From JBMFVE01 sp049966155 (GTDB lineage: Bacteria > Bacteroidota > Ignavibacteria > Kryptoniales > JAKASW01), in contig JBMFVE010000007.1 of assembly GCA_049966155.1 (NCBI GenBank), positions 1 through 64,000 on the forward strand: DNA of 64,000 nt. The letters run 5' to 3'. Positions 43,909 to 52,854 of this stretch are shown here, one piece after another; position 1 is the stretch's first letter, and every line of letters starts with the position of its first letter. The position numbers and the translations under genes were made by a program. The notes beneath the pieces were generated by a model. That model saw nothing but the letters and a program-made list of their open reading frames with translations, was not told where the DNA came from and ran no database searches.

Positions 43909-44691
43909 CTATGAGCCTTTCCAGACTGGATTGCGCTTCTCCAGAAACGCGCTTGTTCCTTCTTTGTGGTCTGCAGTACCGCAGCAAAGAGCAAAAAGCT
44001 GGGCTTCTATTTTCATCCCCTCATCTTGAGGCAGCTGTACTGCAGCATTTAGCGCCTGAAGAGCTAAGCGAATAGCAATAGGTGCTTTGGCTGCCAGAGT
44101 CTTTGCAAGTTCATAAGCCGCGTTCATCAGTTGGGGTTGCGGTACGACCCTGTTTACCAAACCCAGATCAAAGGCCGTCTGAGCATCAAATTGGTTTCCA
44201 AGGAGAATTAATTCTGTAGCCTTTCCCTTGCCAACAAGTCTGACAAGACGTTGTGTTCCTCCATATCCCGGAATTATCCCGAGATTTACTTCCGGTTGAC
44301 CGAACTTTGCATTCTCGGAGGCCAGACGGAAGTGACATGCCCATGCGAGTTCACTTCCTCCCCCCAGTGCATATCCGTTCACCGCTGCAATTACCGGTTT
44401 GGGAAATTTCTCTATGTAATTAAAAACCCGCTGACCGCGATCAGCGAACTCTTTTCCTGAGATTACATCCAGAGTATTGAGTTCTGAAATATCAGCACCT
44501 GCTGCAAAAGCCTTTTCCCCTGCTCCTGTGATGATCAGCACCCGCGTATTAGTACTGGATTCAACAGACTTTAGTGCGTCTTCTAATTCCGAAATTACAA
44601 CTGCATTTAATGCATTTAACTTTTCAGGACGATTAATAGTTATTGTTGCAACTTTGTCCTCAAAAGCCAGCTTTAAAGTTTCATACGCCAA
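43909..44691 (-). CDS. Enoyl-CoA hydratase
   Basis: 260 residues of the crotonase fold: RPEKLNALN, oxyanion-hole AFAAGADISEL (~62-72) and the catalytic-Glu stretch SELAWACHFRLASENAKFGQPE / LGIIPGYGGTQRL (~110-145). Adds water to 2-enoyl-CoA and so fills the step absent from the thiolase/dehydrogenase cluster at 30239-33452. The start is TTG at 44689-44691, supported by AAAGGAG 8-10 bases upstream. Isolated: 63 bases separate it from the sugar nucleotidyltransferase upstream and 42 from mnmA. Confidence 0.93.
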   Translation of the reverse strand: MAYETLKLAFEDKVATITINRPEKLNALNAVVISELEDALKSVESSTNTRVLIITGAGEKAFAAGADISELNTLDVISGKEFADRGQRVFNYIEKFPKPVIAAVNGYALGGGSELAWACHFRLASENAKFGQPEVNLGIIPGYGGTQRLVRLVGKGKATELILLGNQFDAQTAFDLGLVNRVVPQPQLMNAAYELAKTLAAKAPIAIRLALQALNAAVQLPQDEGMKIEAQLFALCCGTADHKEGTSAFLEKRNPVWKGS

Positions 44692-44754
44692 CTTGTCCTC
44701 TCCTTTTCTTCAAATTTTTTGGATACATGCTCGGTTGGGTAAATAAATGAAACA

Positions 44755-45825
44755 TTATGGTACTTCAACACGACTCTGATCACCAATCATAAATCGCTGA
44801 ACCCTCGGTTTTCCGTCGGTGTGTATAATTTCTACGTCGTTTCCAAGTAAACTCCCCTCAATCCTGATTCCCGCGTCAATGATGCGGCACTGCCTTAAAA
44901 CAATACTATACTCCACTTCACTGTTTCGAACTATTGTCCCCGCTCCAATTGAGGTAAAAGGACCAATGTAGCTATTCTCAATGATAGCGTTTTCACCAAT
45001 AATGGCTGGCCCTCTCACCTTACTACTTAGTATTTTGCATCCTTTTTGAAGTATAACTCTCCCGGCAACATCACTTCCTGCATCTACAATTACATCATCC
45101 TCTGTTTTTGGATTCATGTTCTCTAAAACTAACCGATTAGCTTCAAGCAGGTCCGCTGGTTTCCCCGTATCTTTCCACCAGCCAGTAATTTCTGCAAATC
45201 CAATTTTAAATCCGTGGTCAATCAGGTATTGATGTGCATCAGATATTTCAAGTTCACCTCTAGCGCTTGGGACAATCCCCTTTACAGCTTCAAATATATT
45301 GCTGTCATACAAATAAATACCTGCTACTGCAAAGTGGCTCCTGGGCACCCGAGGCTTTTCCTCAACCCGAATGATCCTGCCATCTGAAATTTCCGGAACC
45401 CCAAAGCGCTCTGGATCTTTAACCCTTGCCAGCGTCAAAAAACAATTTGCGTCGCTATTTTCAAACGCGTCAATATATCTCTTTATCCCCCCAACCACCA
45501 TGTTATCTCCAAGGTAGAATACAAACCTGTCATTACCAATGAACGACTCGGAGATTTTTACAACATGGGCTAAGCCAAGCGGCGCTTCCTGCGGTATATA
45601 AGTGATCCTGACACCCCATTGAGACCCATCCCCAATCGCACGTGGTACTTCATCATTGTCCGCATTCGCAACTATTCCAATTTCCTTTATCCCGGCTTCC
45701 ACCGCTGCCTCTATTGCATAGTGAAGTATCGGCTTGTTTGCAATAGGAATGAGGTGCTTGTTTTGAGTATGAGTAATAGGACGGAGCCTTGTACCTCTGC
45801 CACCGCTGGCTATCAACGCCTTCAT
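44755..45825 (-). CDS. Glucose-1-phosphate thymidylyltransferase, long form (LbH-containing)
   Basis: 356 residues. The nucleotidyltransferase half has ASGGRGTRLRPIT (~6-18), NKPILHYAIEA, FYLGDNMV and GWWKDTGKPADLLEANRL; the rest (~250-340) is a left-handed beta-helix (IGENAIIENSYIGPF, SIGAGTIVRNSEVEYSI). This is the long RmlA type, whose product feeds deoxysugar pathways, but no rmlBCD genes are near. It is the last gene of an operon coupled by ATGA overlaps to DUF2520, MEMO, AMMECR1 and the radical SAM gene, so a role with that system is possible. Confidence 0.88.
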   Translation of the reverse strand: MKALIASGGRGTRLRPITHTQNKHLIPIANKPILHYAIEAAVEAGIKEIGIVANADNDEVPRAIGDGSQWGVRITYIPQEAPLGLAHVVKISESFIGNDRFVFYLGDNMVVGGIKRYIDAFENSDANCFLTLARVKDPERFGVPEISDGRIIRVEEKPRVPRSHFAVAGIYLYDSNIFEAVKGIVPSARGELEISDAHQYLIDHGFKIGFAEITGWWKDTGKPADLLEANRLVLENMNPKTEDDVIVDAGSDVAGRVILQKGCKILSSKVRGPAIIGENAIIENSYIGPFTSIGAGTIVRNSEVEYSIVLRQCRIIDAGIRIEGSLLGNDVEIIHTDGKPRVQRFMIGDQSRVEVP

Positions 45826-46700
45826 GAAAATTCCTCCAACAGTTTTCTGAGTTTTGTTATTGATCGTTTATTATTTCGGAATAAATCGTCTTTTGCCAAA
45901 AGTTCTATTCCAACCCTTGAAGCTGATTTATAAAGCTGCAAAATAACAGGCTCATTTTCAAGAAGTTTCATATGCGACTTAATCACATCACCATCTCCTC
46001 TAACAAGAGGACCTGTTAGCGAATGAGCTCCATTAAAGCGTAAGAAATTCTCAATCGACGATAATACAAGTGGACTGAGAACATCCTTAGATTCTGCAAT
46101 TCCACATTTTTCCAACATGATCTTTTCGGCTTCAAGGAGTGAAATCGTTACAAAATTAGATGCAAATACACTGGCAATATGCAAAAAAACCTTCTGCTCA
46201 GGTGATTTTAAAATAATTATCTTTGAATTCAGCAATTTGGCTATTGCCCTTGCCACCCTGACTGCAGAGGGCGTGCCAAGGAAATCATAATAAATTCCAA
46301 ATGCACGTGCTGCCTGATATTTATCAGGAAAGCTTGCAAGAGGATGAAGAGAACCGACCGCTCCATCTTTTTTCTCAATTGCACTAAATGAATCTAACCC
46401 GAGAGTCCCACTGGTATGAAGTACACACTTCCCTTTCCAGTTAATTGCGGGATCTTCCGTCAACCTCTGAACCACATTCTGAATGAAGTCATCCTTCACC
46501 GAAATAATTATGACATCATAATCAAAATCTCTCAGGGATGCCAGAGGGATAACATTTGATGCAAGAAGCCTTTTTACTTTAGAATCGGGATCACCACGGG
46601 AATGGGTATGAACCACAGCCGCACATTTCCATCCCCTTGAAACCAGAGCAGTTGACAGACTTGTCCCCACTTTCCCTGCTCCAATCAATACAAATTTCAC
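45822..46700 (-). CDS. Rossmann/DUF2520 NADP-dependent oxidoreductase-like protein
   Basis: 292 residues: N-terminal NADP fold (FVLIGAGKVGTSLSTALVSRG, ~3-23 in short pieces) with VVHTHSRG, then LHTSGTLGLDSF and GSLHPLASFPD (~118-127), and an all-helical C-terminal DUF2520 domain (~155-290) shaped like 6-phosphogluconate-dehydrogenase relatives. Biological substrate is unknown for the family. Coupled by 4-base overlaps to the MEMO gene before it and the nucleotidyltransferase after it. Confidence 0.85.
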   Translation of the reverse strand: MKFVLIGAGKVGTSLSTALVSRGWKCAAVVHTHSRGDPDSKVKRLLASNVIPLASLRDFDYDVIIISVKDDFIQNVVQRLTEDPAINWKGKCVLHTSGTLGLDSFSAIEKKDGAVGSLHPLASFPDKYQAARAFGIYYDFLGTPSAVRVARAIAKLLNSKIIILKSPEQKVFLHIASVFASNFVTISLLEAEKIMLEKCGIAESKDVLSPLVLSSIENFLRFNGAHSLTGPLVRGDGDVIKSHMKLLENEPVILQLYKSASRVGIELLAKDDLFRNNKRSITKLRKLLEEFS

Positions 46701-47545
46701 TTTTTTCCTCTGGCAATCGCAGCTAAGTAGCCGACTACAGCGAACTTATCACCCCCGGTATCCCCTGAGTTACAGTGATGCAAGATCTTCCATTTATCCG
46801 CTCCCAATAACTTGGACGCCACCATTACAGCAGCAATTGGACCAGCGCCGCAGGCTTCGCAATTACCTGACTCAATGTCCCGCATAAAATCATCTGCACT
46901 CCCCCTCACTATGTCATCACGACATATAGCATCCAGCTCGTTTGCTGATTGATAATCGTGATAATGGGATAGATCGGAACTAGCTATAATAAGAGAGTTT
47001 GTGTTCTTTAAGACATCGGCAAGAAAATGGCCTAAAGAAAAACAATATTGAGGCTTTTGTTCTCCCATCACAATTGGCAGGAGTTTGAATTCACCTATCG
47101 CGACCTGAAGAAATGGAAGCTGGACTTCAATCGCATGTTCGTTTCTGTGACCAATTTTTGATTTCTCTATAAGTCCTTCTCCAACATTGCATAAGGCATC
47201 ACGTAAGTCGGTATCAATCGAGATAGTTCCCAGGGGAGTTGAATACCCATTTCCTGAAAATACAGAGATGCCGTCAAAATACTCTCTATGACTTGGGGAT
47301 ACAATCACCACCGTACCAAAAGATTTGCCTCTCACTGCTGCATATGCATGTCCGGCAGTTGGTCCGCTATATTGGTAGCCTGCATGCGGGCATATCATAG
47401 CTACAATATTCGAATCTTTCTCCTGTTCAGTAATCTTACCAGCTGCTACAAGAAAGTCATCAACCGTCTTTTTAAGAGTATCCTTATCTGCAGGATAAAA
47501 AAGCCCAGCAACAGCCGGAGGCCTTACAAAATTTTCACCACTCAT
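46697..47545 (-). CDS. amrB: AmmeMemoRadiSam system protein B (MEMO1 family)
   Basis: 282 residues of the MEMO fold, a relative of extradiol dioxygenases. N-terminal RPPAVAGLFYPAD and CPHAGYQYSGPTAGHAY (His54), SPSHREYFDG (His86), SSDLSHYHDY and CGAGPIAAV (Cys232) correspond to the His/His/Cys metal-binding set of human MEMO1. Molecular activity is unknown in bacteria. It overlaps the AMMECR1 gene and the DUF2520 gene by 4 bases each. Confidence 0.94.
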   Translation of the reverse strand: MSGENFVRPPAVAGLFYPADKDTLKKTVDDFLVAAGKITEQEKDSNIVAMICPHAGYQYSGPTAGHAYAAVRGKSFGTVVIVSPSHREYFDGISVFSGNGYSTPLGTISIDTDLRDALCNVGEGLIEKSKIGHRNEHAIEVQLPFLQVAIGEFKLLPIVMGEQKPQYCFSLGHFLADVLKNTNSLIIASSDLSHYHDYQSANELDAICRDDIVRGSADDFMRDIESGNCEACGAGPIAAVMVASKLLGADKWKILHHCNSGDTGGDKFAVVGYLAAIARGKK

Positions 47546-48138
47546 TCTGGGAAGTCATGCCTTTTGTCATTGGTAAAAATCTCTTTCTCCGAGAAAACCA
47601 ATGCTGTAAAGGAGTAAATTTTTGTCCCGGGATCTTTGTAACAGTCTGACGGCATACCCGCTTTTAGACAGGTATACCTGAGAAATTCTTCCCTTGTCCA
47701 TTGATTTTCAACAGCCACCTGAGGCAAAAGCAGCCCGCGATGAAAACCCCGTTCCATGATCAGGCCATCCCGTCCAACCTTAATTTCCGATGTATCCATT
47801 ACAGGCTGGGGCTTGGATAAAACCGAGATTTCTATATCAAGGCTGTTAACCTCATCTTTTGATACCGGCTCGAACCTCGGGTCTGCAACAGCTGATTTTG
47901 CAGCAACCTCTGCTACAGTCTCGAACAAAGGAGCACGTGATTCAATATAACCAATGCAGCCGCGAAGTTCACTGTTCCGGTGGAGAGTTACAAACACTCC
48001 CATTTTTTCTCTGAGGTTATCAAACCCGGGATCATCAGGTGTGTATCTTTCATCCCGAACTACAGCTTCAATAGCACGACGTGCAATTGATAGTAAAATT
48101 TTCTTTTCTGCATGGCTAAGGTTCAGTGTCACTGCCAT
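47542..48138 (-). CDS. amrA: AmmeMemoRadiSam system protein A (AMMECR1 domain)
   Basis: About 198 residues from the ATG of MAVTLNLSHAEKKILL; two further ATG/longer starts reach 48171 but the family normally begins at this LNLS segment. AMMECR1 landmarks: GVFVTLHRNSELRGCIGYIE (~47-66, the LRGCIG motif), ETVAEVAAKSAVADPRF, LDIEISVLSKP and RDGLIMERGFHRGLLLPQVAVEN. Function is unknown. It overlaps the radical SAM gene by about 10 bases and MEMO by 4. Confidence 0.93.
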   Translation of the reverse strand: MAVTLNLSHAEKKILLSIARRAIEAVVRDERYTPDDPGFDNLREKMGVFVTLHRNSELRGCIGYIESRAPLFETVAEVAAKSAVADPRFEPVSKDEVNSLDIEISVLSKPQPVMDTSEIKVGRDGLIMERGFHRGLLLPQVAVENQWTREEFLRYTCLKAGMPSDCYKDPGTKIYSFTALVFSEKEIFTNDKRHDFPE

Positions 48139-49187
48139 ACACCAGGGATTTTTTTCCCGCATTTGTGACATAAACCATTGACTATATTATTTCGAAGCAC
48201 ACTAAACCCTCTTCGCTCAATTAAAAGTGTCCCACAGGATGGGCAGTACGTATTTTCCCACTTTCCAACCATCCCCGGGATATTGCCCGCATAAATAAAG
48301 TTTAAGCCTGATCTCTTACCAATTTCAGCTGCTCGAAGCAAAGCCCTGGAGTCAGTATTTTCGTGATCTTCCATTTTATAATCTTGATGGAAAGCAGTTA
48401 TATGCCAAGGTATATCTCTTGATACACTTGCTATGAAATTCGTCAGGCCCTGAATCTCCTCTTCTGCATCATTGAATCCGGGCACAAGGAGTGTAACAAT
48501 CTCAATCCAGAATCCCATTTCATGAAGCGTTGATATCGTGTTAAGTACAGTTTCCAGCTTACCACCAAGCTGCCTGTATCGTTTGTCGTCATATCCTTTT
48601 AAATCAACTTTATAAAAGTCAACATAAGGTCTAATATACTCAAGAGTTTCTCTTGTTGCGTTCCCATTTGACACGTACGCTCCGCGAATTCCGTATTTTT
48701 TTGCCAGATTAAAAATCTCAACCGACCATTCACTTGTTATTAAAGGTTCATTGTATGTGGAAACGATGACGGGTGAGTCAAGTTTGAGGGCATATTCAAC
48801 AATTTCTTCAGCAGAAATCCGTTTTGGATGAACCCCTGCAACAGGGTCTCTTAAAGCCTGACTTGTAATCCAGTTTTGACAGTATGCGCAGTGGTAATCG
48901 CACCCAAGCATTCCAAAGCTTAAAGCTTTTGAACCCGGGAGAACATGGTAAAAAGGCTTCTTTTCAATTGGATCAAGTGCAATGTCAGCAACATATCCAT
49001 GGGGAACACGCAGCTGTCCCTCCTCATTAAACCGAACCTTGCATATTCCTTCACGACCCGGCTTTATCCTGCACCTATGGCCGCAGGCATAACAGAGTAC
49101 CCAGTTATTTTCCAGGGGGTGCCATAACCTGCCAACTGTGGTCAGGCTTTCGATGAATTCCTTAAGTGTCGTTGTTTCTGCCATCAT
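48129..49187 (-). CDS. amrS: AmmeMemoRadiSam system radical SAM enzyme
   Basis: 352 residues. The 4Fe-4S site is Cys96, Cys100, Cys103 in GCDYHCAYCQNW; an N-terminal cysteine set (Cys32, Cys35, Cys39, Cys49: CYACGHRC...GICK) and a C-terminal zinc ribbon (YCPSCG...LCHKCG) flank the barrel. The wording matches the PflA-like branch of the AmmeMemoRadiSam family. PflA-like enzymes often install glycyl radicals, but no glycyl-radical enzyme is near, and the substrate is unknown. First gene of a five-gene coupled operon; ribosome site GGAG. Confidence 0.94.
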   Translation of the reverse strand: MMAETTTLKEFIESLTTVGRLWHPLENNWVLCYACGHRCRIKPGREGICKVRFNEEGQLRVPHGYVADIALDPIEKKPFYHVLPGSKALSFGMLGCDYHCAYCQNWITSQALRDPVAGVHPKRISAEEIVEYALKLDSPVIVSTYNEPLITSEWSVEIFNLAKKYGIRGAYVSNGNATRETLEYIRPYVDFYKVDLKGYDDKRYRQLGGKLETVLNTISTLHEMGFWIEIVTLLVPGFNDAEEEIQGLTNFIASVSRDIPWHITAFHQDYKMEDHENTDSRALLRAAEIGKRSGLNFIYAGNIPGMVGKWENTYCPSCGTLLIERRGFSVLRNNIVNGLCHKCGKKIPGVWQ

Positions 49188-49290
49188 TCGCTCCGCCCGT
49201 ATGTATTATACATGAGCAGAACATGAAAATCAAATCCGGATTACTATTTCATGGTCAATTAGACCGGCGGTCTTAACTGAGAAAAAGAAA

Positions 49291-50544
49291 TCATTCGTAG
49301 ACTTTCTCCTCTGCCCTTTCTGAGCTGGCTGCATCAAATTCAACATTTCGAATGTCATTGTTTATGAAATCTCCTTCAGGAGTAAGCAATTGCTTATAAT
49401 ATTCATGCTGAATTACGAGATCCATTATCTCATTTGTCCCTGTCCAGATCATTATGAGTCGCGCGTCTCTCATCAGTCTCTCAATCGGAAAAACATTTGT
49501 ATAACCAATTCCACCCATTACCTGCATTGCATTATTAATTACCTCCCATGCTGTATCAGTTGCTAATTTTTTTGCTTCAGATACAAGTCTTCTCTGCAAA
49601 GAGGAGTTGGCTCCCATGTCAACCACCTGGGCAGCGGTATGAACAAGTGCCCTGGCCGCATCCAGTTTAGTCAGGCTGTCTGCAATCTTAAAGCTGACTC
49701 CTTCAAATGAACGTATTTTCTGGCCGAATGCTTTCCTTTTATTACTATAGCGAGTGGCTATTTCAAGAGCAGCTCGAGCCATACCTATAGCCCCTGCAGC
49801 GCTCGTCATTCTTTCAGGTATCATCATTTGATTAAATATAACGTCAGCCCCGTTTTCTTCACCCACAAGGTTCTCCTTTGGAACGCGAACGTTATTTAAG
49901 ACAATTCTCCCGGTACCTCCACCACGCGTACCCATTAAACCATAAAGGTGGTGTACCTCGACACCCATACCTCTATCCACCAGAAACGCACTCATGGAAT
50001 GTTTGCCGTTAGAGTCGTTTCGTGTACGAGCATAGATGAAGAAATAATCTGCACCCTCGGCTCCAACGATAAATCTCTTCTGACCATTTATTATATAGTA
50101 GTCACCTTCTCTGCGGGCTGTTGTTGTCGCTCCAAAAAAGTCGGATCCTCCGCGCGGCTCAGTCAGTCCCTCAGCTGTTGTCAACCTCCCTGAAATTGTC
50201 GGGACAAGGTACTTCTGCTTCTGGTACTCTGTTCCAAATTTGTCAATTGCCTCACCTACTATACTCACTAAAGAATAAAGGCAGGGCAATGTAGTACCTA
50301 ATACCCCTACTTCTTCAAGTGCCACTACCTCTTCCTTCCATCCAAGTCCTCGACCACCAAGCTTCTCTGGAAATCTCAGGCCCAACAACTTTTTATTTGC
50401 CGCCTTTTCAATAAACTCCCTCGGGTATTTGATTTTGTCAGCATCTAAATCAATTAACAGCTCTCTGGATACATCATTTTTTACAAACTCACGCATCTCT
50501 GACTGAATCCTGGATTGCGATTCAGTGTAAATTTCCTGTATCAT
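49291..50544 (-). CDS. Acyl-CoA dehydrogenase family protein
   Basis: About 417 residues from the ATG of MIQEIYTESQSRI, which has GGGAG seven bases upstream; a longer frame reaches 50577 but would lie deeper in the ligase gene. Motifs: AEGLTEPRGGSDFFGAT, RFIVGAEGADY, ERMTSAAGAIGMA, QVMGGIGYTNVFPIER and IMIWTGTNEIMDLVIQHE (catalytic region). Divergent from the dehydrogenase at 30239. Overlaps the acyl-CoA ligase gene by 23 bases, so the two likely act on one acid. Confidence 0.9.
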   Translation of the reverse strand: MIQEIYTESQSRIQSEMREFVKNDVSRELLIDLDADKIKYPREFIEKAANKKLLGLRFPEKLGGRGLGWKEEVVALEEVGVLGTTLPCLYSLVSIVGEAIDKFGTEYQKQKYLVPTISGRLTTAEGLTEPRGGSDFFGATTTARREGDYYIINGQKRFIVGAEGADYFFIYARTRNDSNGKHSMSAFLVDRGMGVEVHHLYGLMGTRGGGTGRIVLNNVRVPKENLVGEENGADVIFNQMMIPERMTSAAGAIGMARAALEIATRYSNKRKAFGQKIRSFEGVSFKIADSLTKLDAARALVHTAAQVVDMGANSSLQRRLVSEAKKLATDTAWEVINNAMQVMGGIGYTNVFPIERLMRDARLIMIWTGTNEIMDLVIQHEYYKQLLTPEGDFINNDIRNVEFDAASSERAEEKVYE

Positions 50545-52081
50545 AATTATTCTCCCTGTGAATTTTAAATTCTTCACGCAGTTGATACTTCATTACTTTC
50601 CCGGTTGGAGTAATTGGAAGACTCTCGTAAAACTTTATAATTCTGGGAATCTTGAATTTTGCTAATCTTTCATGCAAAAATAACTGCACATCTTCAGGCG
50701 ATAATTTCGTCCCCGGTTTTAATACAATTGCTGCAGCTACAGTCTCTCCCCAGTCTTCGTGAGGCACGCCAAAAACTGCAACCTGACCCACTCCCTGCAA
50801 CTGGGCAATGGCATCTTCCACTTCTTTCGTGTAGACATTTTCTCCACCTGTAACTATCATGTCTTTCTTTCTGTCAACGATATAATAATAGCCATCTATA
50901 TCCATCCTCGCCAGATCGCCTGTATAAACCCACCCATCTTTCAAAGTTTCTGCAGTTGCAGAAGGATTTTTGTAATATTCTGTCATGTTAGTTTCAGATC
51001 GGATGATGATTTCACCAATTTCTCCAGATTTGATATCATCCCCACTGTTATTTATTACCCTCAAATGAGCATTCATTGTCCCACAAAAACCAATACTCCC
51101 GGCTTTTGACAGCTGGTCTTCAGGCGCGAGATAACTCCCATTTGGACCCGACTCGGATAAACCATATACCTGCATGAATCTGTCTGTCTTGTATTTTTTC
51201 ATGAGGATTTCTGCATTAGCACTACTTATCGGGCCTCCTCCATAAATCCAGAGAACTACTGAGCTTAAGTCATATGAAGAGAAGTTTGATAACTGCATAG
51301 GTGCCAGCAACGCAATTGGAGCTGCAAACAGATGGGTGATTTTTTCTTTTTGAATAACTTCGAGAAATTTTTGAGGATTGTACTCAGGCAAAAGGACATG
51401 GGTTCCTGCGACAAGCGTGGTTCCAAGCATCATAAGGTTTAATGGAGCAGAATGATACAGTGGCATAGCATGTAGTGTCCGGGATTTCACATTAAGGCCA
51501 AATGTACCTGCGGCCATCATTGCAACAAGAAATAAATTGTTATGATTTAAAACACAGCCTTTGGGGTCACCGGTTGTTCCTGAGGTATAAATTATTTCAG
51601 CAGCATCCAGCATTTCGATATCAACCCCTGGTGCCGTTAAATCATAATTTGACATAATTTCCGGATAAGAGATGTGTTCCCCTGCTCCCTGACTTCCGAT
51701 GTAAATCCCTCCACGCACTTTTTTCAAATCATGTATTGCTTTTAAGACAGTATCTGTTAAACTCTGCCCATAAATTACAAAAACGGAATCACTGTGGTCT
51801 ACAAGATATTTTATTTCAGGGGCCCGAGATTTGTAATTAATTGGAACTGCAACTCCACCTGCTTTTACAATTCCGAAAAAACTCACAAGCATTTCAGGAA
51901 CGTTAAATGAAATCAAAGCAACTTTGTCACCTTTTTTCACTCCCTCTTCGACAAGAAAGCTGGCTACTTTATTTGAGCTGATGGCCAGCTGTCGATACGT
52001 AAGTTTTGAATCAGCCGTTACTACCGCTTCTTTGTCTGGAAATCGTTCAGCGGCAAAATCGAGGATCTGACCTACATTCAT
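50522..52081 (-). CDS. Acyl-CoA synthetase (AMP-forming)
   Basis: About 519 residues from ATG (MNVGQILDFAAERFPD) with GGAGG five bases upstream; a longer open frame has no such site. ANL motifs: IIYTSGTTGDPKGCVLNHNN, VYGLSESGPNG, WVYTGDLARMDIDGYYYIVDRKKDMIVTGGENVY (short pieces) and the C-terminal PTGKVMKYQLR lysine. It resembles medium-chain or aromatic acid ligases more than the long-chain enzyme at 18081. Paired with the acyl-CoA dehydrogenase downstream. Confidence 0.9.
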   Translation of the reverse strand: MNVGQILDFAAERFPDKEAVVTADSKLTYRQLAISSNKVASFLVEEGVKKGDKVALISFNVPEMLVSFFGIVKAGGVAVPINYKSRAPEIKYLVDHSDSVFVIYGQSLTDTVLKAIHDLKKVRGGIYIGSQGAGEHISYPEIMSNYDLTAPGVDIEMLDAAEIIYTSGTTGDPKGCVLNHNNLFLVAMMAAGTFGLNVKSRTLHAMPLYHSAPLNLMMLGTTLVAGTHVLLPEYNPQKFLEVIQKEKITHLFAAPIALLAPMQLSNFSSYDLSSVVLWIYGGGPISSANAEILMKKYKTDRFMQVYGLSESGPNGSYLAPEDQLSKAGSIGFCGTMNAHLRVINNSGDDIKSGEIGEIIIRSETNMTEYYKNPSATAETLKDGWVYTGDLARMDIDGYYYIVDRKKDMIVTGGENVYTKEVEDAIAQLQGVGQVAVFGVPHEDWGETVAAAIVLKPGTKLSPEDVQLFLHERLAKFKIPRIIKFYESLPITPTGKVMKYQLREEFKIHRENNYDTGNLH

Positions 52082-52272
52082 TTCTGCCTCCACCTTCCTT
52101 TCCCAGAATATCACGACATAACGAGACAATTTCAAGTATTCGCATTGCCTCAAGTAAAATCTCTACGAAATAGAAACGATGCCGCAAATGAGAATCTATT
52201 TGAACACAGAGGCTTAAAAAGCTGTAAACGCAAATAAAATGGATTGTTCCGCCAAAAGTTGCGGTAAAATGC

Positions 52273-52854
52273 TTACCTTTTTAGCCATTCCGCAATCATA
52301 TACTGAAAATCATCGCCAGAAATCCTGGGCGTGTCGTAAATACCGATTTCTAACCGCTGCCTCAAAGCCTCATATATCGTTATCCCGCAGGCAACGGATA
52401 CATTCAGGCTTTGCACCATCCCAAACATTGGTATACGGAATAGAATATCGGCTTTCTCCAATGCTTCCTGGGACACTCCGCGATGCTCATTGCCAAAGAC
52501 AAGGGCAATCTTTTTTGTCAAATCCAATTTATAAAGGGATTCAGACTTATCTGAAACAACGCTCGCAGCTATTAAGAATCCCTCCCTCTTCAACTGTGAA
52601 AAACACTCATTTATTGATTGAAACTTTCTTGAGTCTACCCACTTATAAGCGCTGGCTGAACTTTTTTTCCCTGGTTTTGGAAAACGCTCAGTATTGTAAA
52701 CAAGGTTTACCATTAATATCCCTGCAGCATCACAGGAGCGCAGTATTGCACTGACATTATGTGGATCGTGTATATTTTCCAGAACCACAGTAAGGTCGGG
52801 CTGTCTCTTTTCAATAACACTCTGAATTTTTTTTATTCTGCGTTCAGACTTCAT
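52273..52854 (-). CDS. trmH: tRNA (guanosine(18)-2'-O)-methyltransferase-like TrmH
   Basis: 193 residues, closely following E. coli TrmH: VIEKRQPDLTVVLENIHDPH, NVSAILRSCDAAGI, ALVFGNEHRGVSQEAL and IPMFGMVQSLNVSVA, the three SPOUT motifs. It is shorter than E. coli TrmH (229) because the C-terminal extension is missing. Methylates Gm18 of tRNA. A separate SpoU gene is at 3042. It starts with 4-base overlap to the DMT transporter gene. Confidence 0.88.
   Translation of the reverse strand: MKSERRIKKIQSVIEKRQPDLTVVLENIHDPHNVSAILRSCDAAGILMVNLVYNTERFPKPGKKSSASAYKWVDSRKFQSINECFSQLKREGFLIAASVVSDKSESLYKLDLTKKIALVFGNEHRGVSQEALEKADILFRIPMFGMVQSLNVSVACGITIYEALRQRLEIGIYDTPRISGDDFQYMIAEWLKR

Noticed and set aside
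43909..44691. An ATG start for enoyl-CoA hydratase
   Set aside because: No ATG lies near the conserved N-terminus; the TTG has a strong AAAGGAG ribosome site at the right distance.
49261..49274. Palindrome AGACCGGCGGTCTT before the radical SAM gene region
   Set aside because: Five-pair stem with a 3-base loop and no T-run; too weak for a terminator call and not clearly an operator.
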